A model generated the notes under the pieces. That model was given only the letters and a program-made list of their open reading frames with translations. It was not told the DNA's origin and did no database searches. Below are positions 52,401-59,846 of a stretch of DNA of 64,000 bases, piece by piece. A program made the translations under genes and the position numbers. The stretch comes from Streptomyces sp. NBC_00513. Lineage in GTDB: Bacteria; Actinomycetota; Actinomycetes; Streptomycetales; Streptomycetaceae. The stretch is taken from positions 7,502,001-7,566,000 of the forward strand of contig NZ_CP107845.1 in assembly GCF_041431415.1 (NCBI RefSeq). Direction: 5' to 3'. Every line of letters begins with the position of its first letter. Position 1 is the first letter of the stretch.

Positions 52401-52880
52401 CGCCCGAAGGTTCGCCAGGCGCGCCGCTTCGGGCAGGGCCCACGCCTCGTCGGCGTACTCCTGGAAGGCCGGGCCCCGCCACCAGGCCAGTGCCTCGGCC
52501 AGCAACTCCCGTCTCTGCGCGGCCGGGGCACGCCGTGCCCGGTCCAGCCGTGCCTCGAAGCGCCATGCGTCCACCGCGTCCCGGGGGAGGTGCAGGGCGT
52601 ACCCCGGCGCGGAGGTGACCAGGACGGTGGCGGGGGCGCGCGGCGGCCGCCGGGGCTCCAGCAGGCGACGCAGGTTGGACACGTAGGCGTGCAACGACAC
52701 GGTGGCCTTGGCCGGCGGGGTGCCGCGCCACAGGTCTTCGGCGAGGCGGTCCACGGACACCACCGCACCGCGGGCCGCGAGGAGACAGGCGAGCACGGCC
52801 CGCTGCCGCGGTGCTCCCAGGGGGACCGGCGTTCCTCTCGTCTCGGCGTCCAGGGAGCCCAGCACTCGTATTCGCAGCAC
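49500..52880 (-). CDS. AfsR/SARP-like large transcriptional regulator
   Basis: A 1126-residue regulator. Domain order: OmpR/PhoB-type winged helix (1-95; RIRVLGSLDAETRG), bacterial transcriptional activation domain BTAD (95-245), AAA/NB-ARC-like ATPase with Walker A TGEAGAGKSAFL (about 318-330) and LLEDLHRADGE as Walker B, then a long helical TPR-like C-terminus. Such proteins activate antibiotic and other clusters in Streptomyces. GTG 52880 begins the winged helix. No biosynthetic cluster is adjacent: the divergent hemerythrin/PPOX pair across 187 bp is the nearest candidate target. Composition is normal. Confidence 0.93.
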   Translation of the reverse strand: MLRIRVLGSLDAETRGTPVPLGAPRQRAVLACLLAARGAVVSVDRLAEDLWRGTPPAKATVSLHAYVSNLRRLLEPRRPPRAPATVLVTSAPGYALHLPRDAVDAWRFEARLDRARRAPAAQRRELLAEALAWWRGPAFQEYADEAWALPEAARLANLRADARELAVAADLRTGHTAEAASAAEALVGEHPLREEGWRLLALAHWACGRRADALAALRRAKAVLRDELGCDPSPALVGLEHALLDQRMEVLHAHAPERPPAGAVAEPPRVIGPPAQDPDPAPAGRPALFLGRSEELGAADTAALAARGTGGMLLVTGEAGAGKSAFLARFADRLRGEGWTVVIGRCPEHEGAPPAWAWVEALGALAREVPPAHSGELAVLLHQPEGTAATTRDEATADRFRTHRAFTAWLAAASTGRPLAVLLEDLHRADGETLALLEAAAAVTGVPLFTVACYRPAEVTGRLVTSLARLAGRLPHRISLGGLPARDVATVVDAVCREPVDRATVDTITARTGGNPFYVWESARLLDREGALVALSEVPQGVRDVLRRRLALLPEAGLAVVRLVAVVGLETDVALLVEAADADEETVLEGLDAALAADLLTEPAPGRVGFVHALVRDTVYTDLSGVRRSRLHDRIARTLHRHRPEDLAALAHHFARSGRVANAPLAVDYALRAAELAELRYAHDVAVGLIAQALDVHGAATADPYADPDVTLALLMRLLGAQVRAGATDAARHTRQRAVDLAVRANRDDLVAAVYGAWTEPSPWRSRLAGLFDRTALARLERLARDPALNGATRARVLQVLADAVAGEDAPRARDADDVQLALARSIGEPRLLASALMTSAKLPPHELKSAARPPLVAELRELAEDHDLPAHRWVCEHLDAMTAAARNDPAAVHRHTTEGLDLAHRYGMLWARGINATTRAMLAAIAGRFTEAEERYAQADELFQRVGAHHATGPRTLGLWTIRFTQGRTADIERSVREVHEAVGAPVAVAHSLVLARRGRLDEAREVRFPPRPVTDHLYGVELDYRSELAVLHADTEAAGMLIEHLLPMRDQFGGAANAAYATRPLAHPLGDLHRLLGDPRAAADAYALAERVAHAWNAPHHATAARHAAADLAADHRRRRTFAV

Positions 52881-53067
52881 GTCCGGAAATCTACCGGAGG
52901 CGGCGAAAACGTTACGTCGACGAAGGATGAACGCCCAGGTCAGGCGAGTGGGGAGGAGGATCACGGGGGTCGGGCGGTACGCCAAGTCAACGCCAAGTCA
53001 ACACCAAGTGACAACAGGCACCTTGGTCACATCCACCGTCCGCATTCGATCCACGGAGCAACCCGGC

Positions 53068-53748
53068 GTGTCCCCCAGCACTACCTCCGAACGTCCCCAC
53101 ACCCACGAAATGGTCGTGGTCCACCGAGTCTTCCGTCGTGAGTCGGCCCTGCTTCCGCGCCTGGTCCGAGCCGTCCCGGACGGCGAGACCACCCGTGCCA
53201 CCCAGATCGCAACCCACGTGGCCGAGTACATGACCGGGCTGCACCACCACCACACCGTCGAGGACGAGACGATCTGGCCGCTGCTGCGCGAGCGCGCGGC
53301 GGACGAGGAACTGATCGCGCGGATGGAGGAGCAGCACTCCCGGATCGACCGGAGCCTGGCCGCTGTCACCGATCGCGTACCCGGGTGGCTGCGGACCGTC
53401 GACCGCGAGGCGGGGGAGGATCTCGCGCAGGCCCTGGACGAGCACCACTCGGCCCTGCTGGAACACCTCGACGACGAGGAGCGGACGATCCTGCCCCTGG
53501 TGGCCGACCACCTCACCGTCGCCGAGTGGGACGCGGTCGGACGACGCGGCCTGGAGACCGTCCCCAGGAACAAGCTCATGCTCGCGCTCGGCGCGCTCCT
53601 CGAGGACGCGACCCCGCGGGAACAGGCGTACTTCCTGGGTAGGGCCCCACTCATCGGGCGACTGTTGTGGAAGGCGGTCGGACGCCGGCGGTACGCCGCC
53701 TCCTGCCGCGCGCTGCGGGCCCCGCTGGACGGCGGGACGGGACGATGA
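53068..53748 (+). CDS. Hemerythrin HHE-domain protein
   Basis: A 226-residue helical-bundle protein with a likely di-iron site. Candidate ligands are in HEMVVVHRVFRRE, YMTGLHHHHTVEDETIW, MEEQHSRID, and DEHHSALLEHLDDEE (about residues 12-145). The C-terminal 80 residues (RNKLMLALGALLEDA, FLGRAPLIGRLLWKAVGRRR) are the extension common to actinobacterial members. GTG 53068 follows GGAG. It probably binds O2 or NO. Its stop overlaps the PPOX start (ATGA), so the two are cotranslated. Confidence 0.92.
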   Translation: MSPSTTSERPHTHEMVVVHRVFRRESALLPRLVRAVPDGETTRATQIATHVAEYMTGLHHHHTVEDETIWPLLRERAADEELIARMEEQHSRIDRSLAAVTDRVPGWLRTVDREAGEDLAQALDEHHSALLEHLDDEERTILPLVADHLTVAEWDAVGRRGLETVPRNKLMLALGALLEDATPREQAYFLGRAPLIGRLLWKAVGRRRYAASCRALRAPLDGGTGR

Positions 53749-54686
53749 CCGTACTCGACTCCGCCCCCCTCGACGCCCTGGACGCCTACCGGACCTGCGA
53801 GTTCGTCACCCTCGGCAGGAACGGGACCCCGCAGGCCTGGCCCACGGCGGTGGCACGGCGCGAGGACGGAACCCTCCTGCTGACCACCTCCCTCGCGTTC
53901 GCGCAGAAGGCGCTGAACGTGCGCCGCGACGCCCGGGTCGCGCTGCTCTTCTCGGACCCCACGGGCAGCGGACTCGACCCCGCCCCGCAGCTCTTCGTCG
54001 CCGGCAGGGCCGAGTGCCCCGAGGAGATCATGACCGGCCCGGAAGGAGCCGAGGCGTACTGGCAGAGGCTCTTCGAGCGCCAGCCCCACAGCCGTGCGTA
54101 CCTCTCGCCTGCCCTGCGGCCCCTGATGCACTGGTACTATCTGCGGCTCCACATCACCGTCGAACCCGAGCGCGTACTCGTACGGCCGCCACTGGCCACG
54201 CTGTTCGAACCGGGCGCGCCGGCGGCCGTGACCGGGACGGAAGCGCTGCCCGGAGCCGCGCAGCTGAGCCGCTTCCCCACGGCGGTACTGGCCGCCCGGG
54301 ACGCGTCGGGGGCACCGCTGCTCGCCCGGACCCGGCCGAGGCCCACCCCGGCCGGATACCTGGTCGAGGTGCCGTCCGACTGCGCCGTCCAACGGGGCCC
54401 GGCCACGCTGCTGGTGCACCGTCACGACGAGCGGCTCAACCGCATGTACAACGCATCCGTCCGAGGGGACCTGCGGCGGACCACGGACGGCTGGATCCTC
54501 GTCCCGGCGGCCGTCGTGGAACCGATGGGCTCGGGGCGGGCGACCGACGCGCTTCGCGTCCTGCGCCACACCAAGCGGGCCACCGACCGCTACCTGGAGC
54601 GTCGGGGTCTGGGCCGGCCGAAGGTGCGGTGGGACGGGTTCCGTGGCCTCGCAAGGTCCGCCGTGCACGGGGAGCGGACCACGTGA
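53745..54686 (+). CDS. Pyridoxamine 5'-phosphate oxidase-fold protein, long form
   Basis: A 313-residue protein with an N-terminal split barrel (AYRTCEFVTLGRNGTPQAWP, FAQKALNVRRDARVALLFSD, about residues 14-75) that would bind FMN or F420. A longer C-terminal domain (residues about 160-313) resembles a second, degenerate barrel (LLARTRPRPTPAGYLVEVPS). It is translationally coupled to the hemerythrin gene, so the two probably form a redox pair with flavin feeding the di-iron protein (inference). The AfsR-like regulator lies divergently upstream. Confidence 0.85.
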   Translation: MTVLDSAPLDALDAYRTCEFVTLGRNGTPQAWPTAVARREDGTLLLTTSLAFAQKALNVRRDARVALLFSDPTGSGLDPAPQLFVAGRAECPEEIMTGPEGAEAYWQRLFERQPHSRAYLSPALRPLMHWYYLRLHITVEPERVLVRPPLATLFEPGAPAAVTGTEALPGAAQLSRFPTAVLAARDASGAPLLARTRPRPTPAGYLVEVPSDCAVQRGPATLLVHRHDERLNRMYNASVRGDLRRTTDGWILVPAAVVEPMGSGRATDALRVLRHTKRATDRYLERRGLGRPKVRWDGFRGLARSAVHGERTT

Positions 54687-54843
54687 GCGCCCTGATGGCC
54701 CACCTCGTCACCGCGCTCACGGGCGTCCGCCGGCTCGCCGGACGGCACCGCCCCCGTCCGGCATCGGTGGGCGATGCCCGGATGGGGCGGGTGATGCGCT
54801 CACCGCACCACTGACCCCTGACCCGGTTCAACCAGGGTGCCAA

Positions 54844-54874
54844 GGTCCGCGGTCGGTCCGCGGTCGGTCCGCGG
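54844..54874 (+). repeat. 11-bp tandem repeat
   Basis: Two full copies and a partial third of GGTCCGCGGTC, 157 bp after the PPOX stop. It is self-complementary in part and may help terminate transcription with the GC hairpin that follows (54876-54907). Confidence 0.55.
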
Positions 54875-54916
54875 GGCGGCAGCGCCGCCCCCGCCCTGGC
54901 GCGGCGGGTTCGCCTT

Positions 54917-55183
54917 TCACGCGGACTCGTCGCGGATGGTGTTCCGGTGTTCCTCGTAGACGAGCCGCGCGTCGTCGCTCGGGAGCGCGTCGGTGGCGAG
55001 GCCGCAGGCACACGTGACGACGGTGAGCTCGGACGGAGTGCGCAGGGTGTGCCCCTCGGGGCTGGTCCAGGCCTTGCCGGCCGGGTTCTCGTACCGGAGG
55101 TTGTGGCGGTACCGAGGCCGGAGGGCGGGGCTCGGGGCGCAGCCGGTGCCGGACTGGTCAGGGGTGAAGCGGTGCTCGCTCAT
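54917..55183 (-). CDS. Conserved hypothetical protein
   Basis: An 88-residue soluble protein: SEHRFTPDQSGTGCAPSPAL, RYENPAGKAWTSPEGHTLRT, ELTVVTCACGLATDALP, ending VYEEHRNTIRDESA. Three cysteines (one single, one CAC pair) might bind metal. I do not recognise a named family. ATG 55183 has GGGGTG sequence only weakly like a ribosome site upstream. Its high GC third positions suggest a real gene. Confidence 0.6.
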   Translation of the reverse strand: MSEHRFTPDQSGTGCAPSPALRPRYRHNLRYENPAGKAWTSPEGHTLRTPSELTVVTCACGLATDALPSDDARLVYEEHRNTIRDESA

Positions 55184-55401
55184 GGCTCCATTGTGGCCGT
55201 CCGTGACCGCGGGAATGCCCTCGAAGGGGCGGCGGCACCGGATCCGGCCGCAGGAGTACTCCGACTGCGGCGAGGCGACCGCCGACGAGGGCCGGCAGGG
55301 GGAGGGCGCGTGTCCGGCGTGTCGGGTGCAGCCGCTCGTCGGTGGCCGACGAGGAAGGCGCGGTACGACGGCGGAACCAGGGGGGAATCCACACTGCTCC
55401 G

Positions 55402-55833
55402 TCAGAGGTTCGCGAGGACCTGCGGCATGACTCGCTCCACCTCGTCCGCGAGACGGTTGAACTCCTTTCCGAGGAACGGAGCGGCGAGCTTGAACAGCCC
55501 TTTGAAGTCCAATCGGGCCCGGTAGGTGAGCGCCGTCCCGCCCGGGACGGTGGTCAGCAGGAGGTCGTCGGTCGTGGTGACCGTCGAGTTGTCGCCGACG
55601 AAGGTCAGGCGGTCCTCGTCCAGGCGGACCAGCTGGTACGTGAGCCGGGTCTCCCGTCCACGGAACTCGGACACGTTGCTCCAGGTGGAGCCGACCCGCA
55701 CGGGCCCGTCGTCGAGGCGTTCGCAGGTCTTGGTGCCGGGGTCCCACTCCCGCGCCCGGCCGAAGTCCTTCAGATAGTCGATCAGGACCGCTTGGGGCCT
55801 GGGGATCGTGAACGAGCGCTCTACGAAGACCAC
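55402..55833 (-). CDS. SRPBCC (START/polyketide cyclase-like) family protein
   Basis: A 143-residue helix-grip domain protein: VFVERSFTIPRPQAVLIDYL, GRAREWDPGTKTCERLDDGP, ETRLTYQLVRLDEDRLTFVG, ALTYRARLDFKGLFKLAAPF, and a C-terminal helix. The fold binds hydrophobic ligands, and the specific role is unknown. It is complete, unlike the remnant at 12073. GTG 55833 follows GAGAGGAAG. A single gene, divergent from the DUF5713 gene by 270 bp. Confidence 0.88.
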   Translation of the reverse strand: MVFVERSFTIPRPQAVLIDYLKDFGRAREWDPGTKTCERLDDGPVRVGSTWSNVSEFRGRETRLTYQLVRLDEDRLTFVGDNSTVTTTDDLLLTTVPGGTALTYRARLDFKGLFKLAAPFLGKEFNRLADEVERVMPQVLANL

Positions 55834-56103
55834 GGCGGAACTTCCTCTCGTGGAACCGACCGGAACCGGCACCTCTGCTTCGGGGTGTACTTCTTCCTTC
55901 CCCCGAGGAAGCCGCCTCGGATGCAGGTACGTGCACGAGTGAGCGAGCCGGCGGAGCAGCGGCCGTGGCCTGTGAGAGGGGCGTGCGCGCGGGAGGCCTC
56001 ACGCCCCGGTCGGCGCCTGGGCGCCTCACAGCCGAACTGTCAGTGGGGTGCGCGAGGATCGGACCCACCGCACGTCAACGACATGTCACGGGACGGAAGC
56101 CTC

Positions 56104-56448
56104 ATGCCGCAGCTCACCAACCAGCAGATCATCAACCGAGCCTTCCTCCGGCCGCTGTACGCGGACACCTACTTCCCGAACCACGTTCTCGATCTGGGCA
56201 GGGAGATTCTGCTGAGACTGTGCGAGCGGATCGAGGCCGAGAAGCCGTCGGACCTGACCGCCCTCTACGCCCTCACCCACGCGGCCACGGAGGAGTTCAA
56301 CGAGCTGGAGACGGAGCTCGAGAAGGCGGGAAGCGCGATCGAGACCGTCGCGCGCGAGGAGATCGCCGGGGACTTCTGGTACATCGCTTCGGCCTACGGC
56401 TTCGCGGACGCGGACGTCGAGAAGCTGATCGCCACCCGCGATTGGTGA
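56104..56448 (+). CDS. DUF5713 family protein
   Basis: A 114-residue mostly helical soluble protein: MPQLTNQQIINRAFLRPLYA, FPNHVLDLGREILLRLCERI, AATEEFNELETELEKAG, AGDFWYIASAYGFADADVEK. I recognise it as DUF5713, with no known function. ATG 56104 is chosen, as it begins the conserved part and GGACGGAAG precedes it; ATG 56083 is possible and adds seven residues. A single gene. Confidence 0.82.
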   Translation: MPQLTNQQIINRAFLRPLYADTYFPNHVLDLGREILLRLCERIEAEKPSDLTALYALTHAATEEFNELETELEKAGSAIETVAREEIAGDFWYIASAYGFADADVEKLIATRDW

Positions 56449-56623
56449 GCGGCCGTGAGTCCGCGGCGGCGTCGACGGGCTCCCTCATCGAGACCGGGCA
56501 GAGCCCTGCCGGCGCTCCGCGACCGGGAGCCCGAGCCGAGCGGGAAGGCGGCCGCGCGAGCCGCTCACCGGACCCCTGCCCGGACGCCGCGGTGCCGGGC
56601 GCGCCATGGCGCAGGATGAGGCC

Positions 56624-57235
56624 ATGGAATTCACGGAGCTGGAGGGGCGGGCGCGCAGGCTCGCGGCGTCGGGGGACAGGCGGATCCTGGGAATCGCCGG
56701 GCCGCCCGGCGCGGGGAAGTCCACCCTCGCCGAGCGCCTCGCCCTGACCCTGGGACCCGGGCAGGCCGTGGTGGTGCCGATGGACGGGTTCCACCTGGCC
56801 CAGGCCGAGTTGGAGCGCCTGGGCCGGGCCGGCCGCAAGGGCGCCCCGGACACCTTCGACGCCGTCGGATACACGGCGCTGCTGGGCCGGCTGCGGTCAC
56901 CCGGGGGCGGCGCGGTCTACGCCCCGGCCTTCGACCGGTCGCTGGAGGAACCGATCGCCGGGAGCATCCGGGTGGACGCCTCCGTACCCCTGGTCGTCAC
57001 CGAGGGGAACTACCTGCTGTACGGGGCGGGGGAGTGGGCGGCGGTACGGCCGCTCCTCGACGAGGCCTGGTTCCTCGCCCCGGACGACGCGCTGCGTGTC
57101 CGGCGGCTCGTCGACCGCCACGTTCGCCACGGCAGGGAGCCGGAGGCCGCCACGGAATGGGTCTCGCGTTCCGACGAGGCGAACGCCCGGCTGATCGCCC
57201 CGGGGCGGGCCCGGGCGGACCTGGTGGTGGAGTGA
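56624..57235 (+). CDS. Nucleoside/nucleotide kinase family protein (phosphoribulokinase/uridine kinase-like)
   Basis: A 203-residue P-loop kinase. Walker A is LGIAGPPGAGKSTLAERL (about 22-39), then VVPMDGFHLAQAELERLGR with the substrate Asp, the lid PDTFDAVGYTALLGRLR, and VTEGNYLLYGAGEW. The pattern matches small kinases related to YggC and uridine/pantothenate kinases. The substrate is probably a sugar or nucleoside but is not assigned. ATG 56624 is taken over ATG 56606, since GAGG precedes it. A hairpin terminator follows directly. Confidence 0.92.
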   Translation: MEFTELEGRARRLAASGDRRILGIAGPPGAGKSTLAERLALTLGPGQAVVVPMDGFHLAQAELERLGRAGRKGAPDTFDAVGYTALLGRLRSPGGGAVYAPAFDRSLEEPIAGSIRVDASVPLVVTEGNYLLYGAGEWAAVRPLLDEAWFLAPDDALRVRRLVDRHVRHGREPEAATEWVSRSDEANARLIAPGRARADLVVE

Positions 57236-57236
57236 C

Positions 57237-57257
57237 GCCCGGCCCGTGAGGCCGGGC
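57237..57257 (+). terminator. Hairpin terminator after the kinase gene
   Basis: 8-bp stem GCCCGGCC/GGCCGGGC around CGTGA, two bases after the TGA stop. Confidence 0.8.
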
Positions 57258-57561
57258 TCTCACGGCCAGGACCCCTTAAGGGCGGAACAACGGCGCCTTA
57301 AGCCCTCCTTAGGCCGCCTTGGGTCAGCGCCGATCGAGGCCGCCGGCGCGAGTGGGGTACCCACGTCGACCACTCGGCCGCCAGGCCTTCCACCTGCTCC
57401 TTTGCCCGTACTCCATGGCACCCCGACCCACCGTGGCACGCCACGCGGCGCTTGGACCTCCCCACGGCCGGATCAATCGGCCGGAGACAGGAGTGAACTC
57501 GCGCGCGACGTCGGCCGTATGCAGGACGGGAGGACAGCATCCATCGAGTCGAGGAGTGTCA
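57258..57561 (+). promoter_or_regulatory. Upstream region of the repeated secreted protein
   Basis: 304 bp without a gene. CCTTAAG-type boxes occur at 57272 and 57294 and CCTTAGG at 57305, spaced about 11-22 bp, in otherwise GC-rich DNA. They look like a repeated binding motif for the gene at 57562. GAGGAG precedes that start. Confidence 0.4.
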
Positions 57562-58257
57562 ATGTCCCGTAAAAGGACCATGAGTCGTACGAAGAAGCTC
57601 GTGCTTTCCGGTGTGACCGGAGCACTGGTGGTGGGAGGAGCCGTCGCCACGATGGCGACCGGCAACGCCGCCGCGCCCGACGTGGTGTGCAAGGGGTCGA
57701 CGGTGACCTTGTCGGGTGAGGCGGGTGCGCCGGCGGCGAGTAGTGGGACGTTTCCGGTGGGTACGAAGTTGAAGGTGACGAATCTGGACAACGGGCAGGC
57801 GACGACGGTGACGGTGAATGGCCCTTCGGGTAGTTGTGTCTTGTTGAACAACGCGGCGTTCGAGAAGGTGCGTGAGCCGGGCAAGAACCTGATCCGTCGG
57901 GCCCGCATCGAACGCGTGGGGGGTGGGAGTGCGGCGCCGTCCGGAGCGGCGGGTGCGGCGGCACCCGCGCCGGCCGGTGCGGCGGGTGCGCAGGTGCCTC
58001 CGGCTACCGGCGACGTGGTGTGCAAGGGGTCGACGGTGACTTTGTCGGGTGAGGCGGGTGCGCCGGCGGCGAGTAGTGGGACGTTTCCGGTGGGTACGAA
58101 GTTGAAGGTGACGAATCTGGACAACGGGCAGGCGACGACGGTGACGGTGAATGGTCCTTCGGGTAGTTGTGTCTTGTTGAACAACGCGGCGTTCGAGAAG
58201 GTGCGTGAGCCGGGCAAGAACCTGATCCGTCGGGCCCGCATCGAACGCGTGGGCTGA
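57562..58257 (+). CDS. Secreted two-repeat protein (beta-barrel-like domains)
   Basis: A 231-residue exported protein. The signal peptide is residues 1-37 (RKRTMSRTKK, hydrophobic core, GNAAA). Two copies of an about 80-residue domain follow (VVCKGSTVTLSGEAGAPAAS, GTFPVGTKLKVTNLDNGQAT, SGSCVLLNNAAFEKVREPGK, ending RRARIERVG), joined by an Ala/Gly/Pro linker. The domain resembles a double-psi beta-barrel (RlpA-like) without the catalytic Asp/His pair I would expect. Each copy has two cysteines. The repeats are 240/242 identical in DNA, and they use more TTG, GGG and GGT codons than neighbouring genes. Confidence 0.8.
   Translation: MSRKRTMSRTKKLVLSGVTGALVVGGAVATMATGNAAAPDVVCKGSTVTLSGEAGAPAASSGTFPVGTKLKVTNLDNGQATTVTVNGPSGSCVLLNNAAFEKVREPGKNLIRRARIERVGGGSAAPSGAAGAAAPAPAGAAGAQVPPATGDVVCKGSTVTLSGEAGAPAASSGTFPVGTKLKVTNLDNGQATTVTVNGPSGSCVLLNNAAFEKVREPGKNLIRRARIERVG
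57679..57920 (+). repeat. Intragenic repeat, copy 1
   Basis: The first 242-bp unit encodes the first barrel-like domain. It differs from the second unit at two bases, both synonymous C/T changes. Confidence 0.9.
58012..58253 (+). repeat. Intragenic repeat, copy 2
   Basis: The second 242-bp unit, 333 bp (111 codons) downstream of copy 1. It extends to the last codons of the gene. Confidence 0.9.
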
Positions 58258-58456
58258 GCCACCAGAGCCCGATCGCAGTAGTCGGAGCCATGGCGGGGGC
58301 GCGGACCCATCGCCCCCGCCATGGCGGCCCGGTACGGGCCGATCACGTCAGGGTCGGCCGCCTACCCGGCGGGACGCCACCGAGGGTTGTGTCACGCCGA
58401 CCGGGCTCCCTCCGGCGCAACTCCGGTGAATCCGTGGGCACTCCGCCGGTCTGCGG

Positions 58457-58638
58457 CTCGCCCGAACCGGCTCGCCCGAACCGGCTCGCCCGAACCGGCT
58501 CGCCCGAACCGGCTCGCCCGAACCGGCTCGCCCGAACCGGCTCGCCCGAACCGGCTCGCCCGAACCGGCTCGCCCGAACCGGCTCGCCCGAACCGGCTCG
58601 CCCGAACCGGCTCGCCCGAACCGGCTCGCCCGAACCGG
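58457..58638 (+). repeat. 14-bp minisatellite, 13 perfect copies
   Basis: CTCGCCCGAACCGG is repeated thirteen times without a mismatch, followed by a partial copy (CTCGCC). Forty bases later the HIT gene begins. 14 is not a multiple of 3, so an open frame through the array repeats every three units as a Pro/Ala/Arg/Thr-rich stretch. I read the array as non-coding DNA within the leader or promoter of the HIT gene. Confidence 0.92.
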
Positions 58639-58677
58639 CTCGCCGGTCCCGGCCGGGACCTGGCAGGGTCGGGTCGC

Positions 58678-59154
58678 ATGGACTGCGTCTTCTGCACGCT
58701 CATTCGTGAAGACAGCGCGGGCTGGGTCGCTCGTGGCCCCGTGGCCTGTGCCTTCACTCCGTTGAACCCGCTGGCACCGGGCCACACCCTGGTGGTCCCG
58801 ACGTTCCATTACGCGGACATCTTCGGTACCCCGCCCGAGGTCCTCGCCACGACGATGGCACTGGTCCAGCGCGTGGCCGAGGCGACTAGGACCGCTGTGG
58901 ACGCCTCGGGTGTGAACATCCTCAGCGCCAACGGCCCAGGGTCGCAACAGTCGGTTCCCCACCTGCACTTCCACGTCGTTCCGCGGTGGGTGGACGATGG
59001 AATCTCGACCTGGCCGGCCGGACGGTCCGAGCGCCGCGTTCCCGGCGACCCGAGGCTGCTGCTCGCCGATGCTCTGACTTCGGACGGCGGGTTCCTCGGA
59101 GGCCGGTGGACGCTGAGGACAGGAGTCCACCGGTCCCGGGGATCGGTGCCTTGA
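58678..59154 (+). CDS. HIT family hydrolase
   Basis: A 158-residue histidine-triad protein. It starts MDCVFCTLIREDSAGW, has FTPLNPLAPGHTLVVPT, and carries the triad SVPHLHFHVVPR (about residues 100-111). It hydrolyses or transfers nucleotidyl groups (for example AMP-lysine or dinucleoside polyphosphates). The HIT core ends near residue 115. The last 40 residues (WPAGRSERRVPGDPRLLLAD, then a divergent tail) are longer than usual, and the tail may be altered. No good ribosome site precedes ATG 58678, and the minisatellite stands directly upstream. Confidence 0.9.
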   Translation: MDCVFCTLIREDSAGWVARGPVACAFTPLNPLAPGHTLVVPTFHYADIFGTPPEVLATTMALVQRVAEATRTAVDASGVNILSANGPGSQQSVPHLHFHVVPRWVDDGISTWPAGRSERRVPGDPRLLLADALTSDGGFLGGRWTLRTGVHRSRGSVP

Positions 59155-59186
59155 CAGCAGAAGTGATTAGCCGCCATATTATCTGC

Positions 59187-59705
59187 ATGACGGGGAATGA
59201 CATCGACGGCGAGGCGCCTACGCTCGACCAGGCCAGGCGCCAGGTCCGGCACTATGGCCTGGAGGTCGATCCGCAGGCGGTGCTGGTCGCGGTGCGGCTG
59301 ATCTCGGCCGGTGCGAGGGTCGGCCGGATGGCCGAGGCGCACTTCGCCAAGTTCGGCCTGTCGACGGGGCGCTACCGTCTGCTCGCCGACCTGGAGGACC
59401 ACGGCGGGGAGAAGTCCCCCTCGCGCCTCGCGGTCGACCTCGATGTCTCCAGGGCCACGGTCACCGGCCTGCTGGACGGTCTTGAGCGCGAGGGTCTGAT
59501 CGCCCGCCGCCCGTCCACGGAGGACGGGCGGGGTACGGTGGCCGTCCTGACCGCACGCGGTGCGCAACGCCTGCGCGACATGGCGCCCGATCATTTCGGG
59601 CGGCTTGAGGCGATGGTGGGTGGGCTTTCCGTCGAGGAGCGTGCGGTGTTCCTCGATCTGCTCGCCCGCGTCGTGCGTGGCAGTTCGGCCTTGGTCGCCG
59701 ACTGA
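59187..59705 (+). CDS. MarR family transcriptional regulator
   Basis: A 172-residue winged-helix regulator. The HTH is in LADLEDHGGEKSPSRLAVDL, DVSRATVTGLLDGLEREGLI and the wing ARRPSTEDGRGTVAVLTARG. ATG 59187 follows an AT-rich segment (59163-59186, with ATTAGCCGCCATATTATC) resembling the operator at 59764. It is followed by an intrinsic terminator and then by a membrane gene and an NmrA-type gene that it probably controls. Confidence 0.92.
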   Translation: MTGNDIDGEAPTLDQARRQVRHYGLEVDPQAVLVAVRLISAGARVGRMAEAHFAKFGLSTGRYRLLADLEDHGGEKSPSRLAVDLDVSRATVTGLLDGLEREGLIARRPSTEDGRGTVAVLTARGAQRLRDMAPDHFGRLEAMVGGLSVEERAVFLDLLARVVRGSSALVAD

Positions 59706-59724
59706 CCCGGCTCCCGGTCGCCTT

Positions 59725-59755
59725 GGCCCCGCCTTTTCGGGCAGGGCCCTTTTTT
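59725..59755 (+). terminator. Intrinsic terminator with T-run
   Basis: GGCCCCGCC pairs with GGCAGGGCC (one mismatch) across a TTTTCG loop and is followed by CTTTTTT. A classic rho-independent terminator, uncommon in Streptomyces, 20 bp after the MarR stop. Confidence 0.85.
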
Positions 59756-59763
59756 CGACGCAA

Positions 59764-59781
59764 TAGTTAGCTGCCTAATTA
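59764..59781. promoter_or_regulatory. MarR-type operator
   Basis: TAGTTAG-CTGC-CTAATTA, a near-perfect 7-bp dyad in an AT-rich island upstream of the 59847 gene. A related sequence stands just before the MarR gene itself (about 59166-59183). It probably marks autoregulation and target control. Confidence 0.68.
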
Positions 59782-59846
59782 TTTTGCGAAGGCTGTCGCC
59801 CCGGCGCCCCCTTCGCCTCCCGCACACACGACGGAAAGAGGTCGGC

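Noticed and set aside
49167..53141. A 1,324-codon open frame antisense to the AfsR-like gene
   Set aside because: It is a shadow of codon bias in the real gene: no domains, Arg/Gly/Val-rich composition and no ribosome site.
58457..58638. CRISPR-like array
   Set aside because: The units are 14 bp and abut without spacers, so it is a minisatellite.
58321..58677. N-terminal extension of the HIT protein through the minisatellite
   Set aside because: The frame is open only because the repeat lacks stops. The canonical HIT start is at 58678, and no ribosome site supports the longer form.
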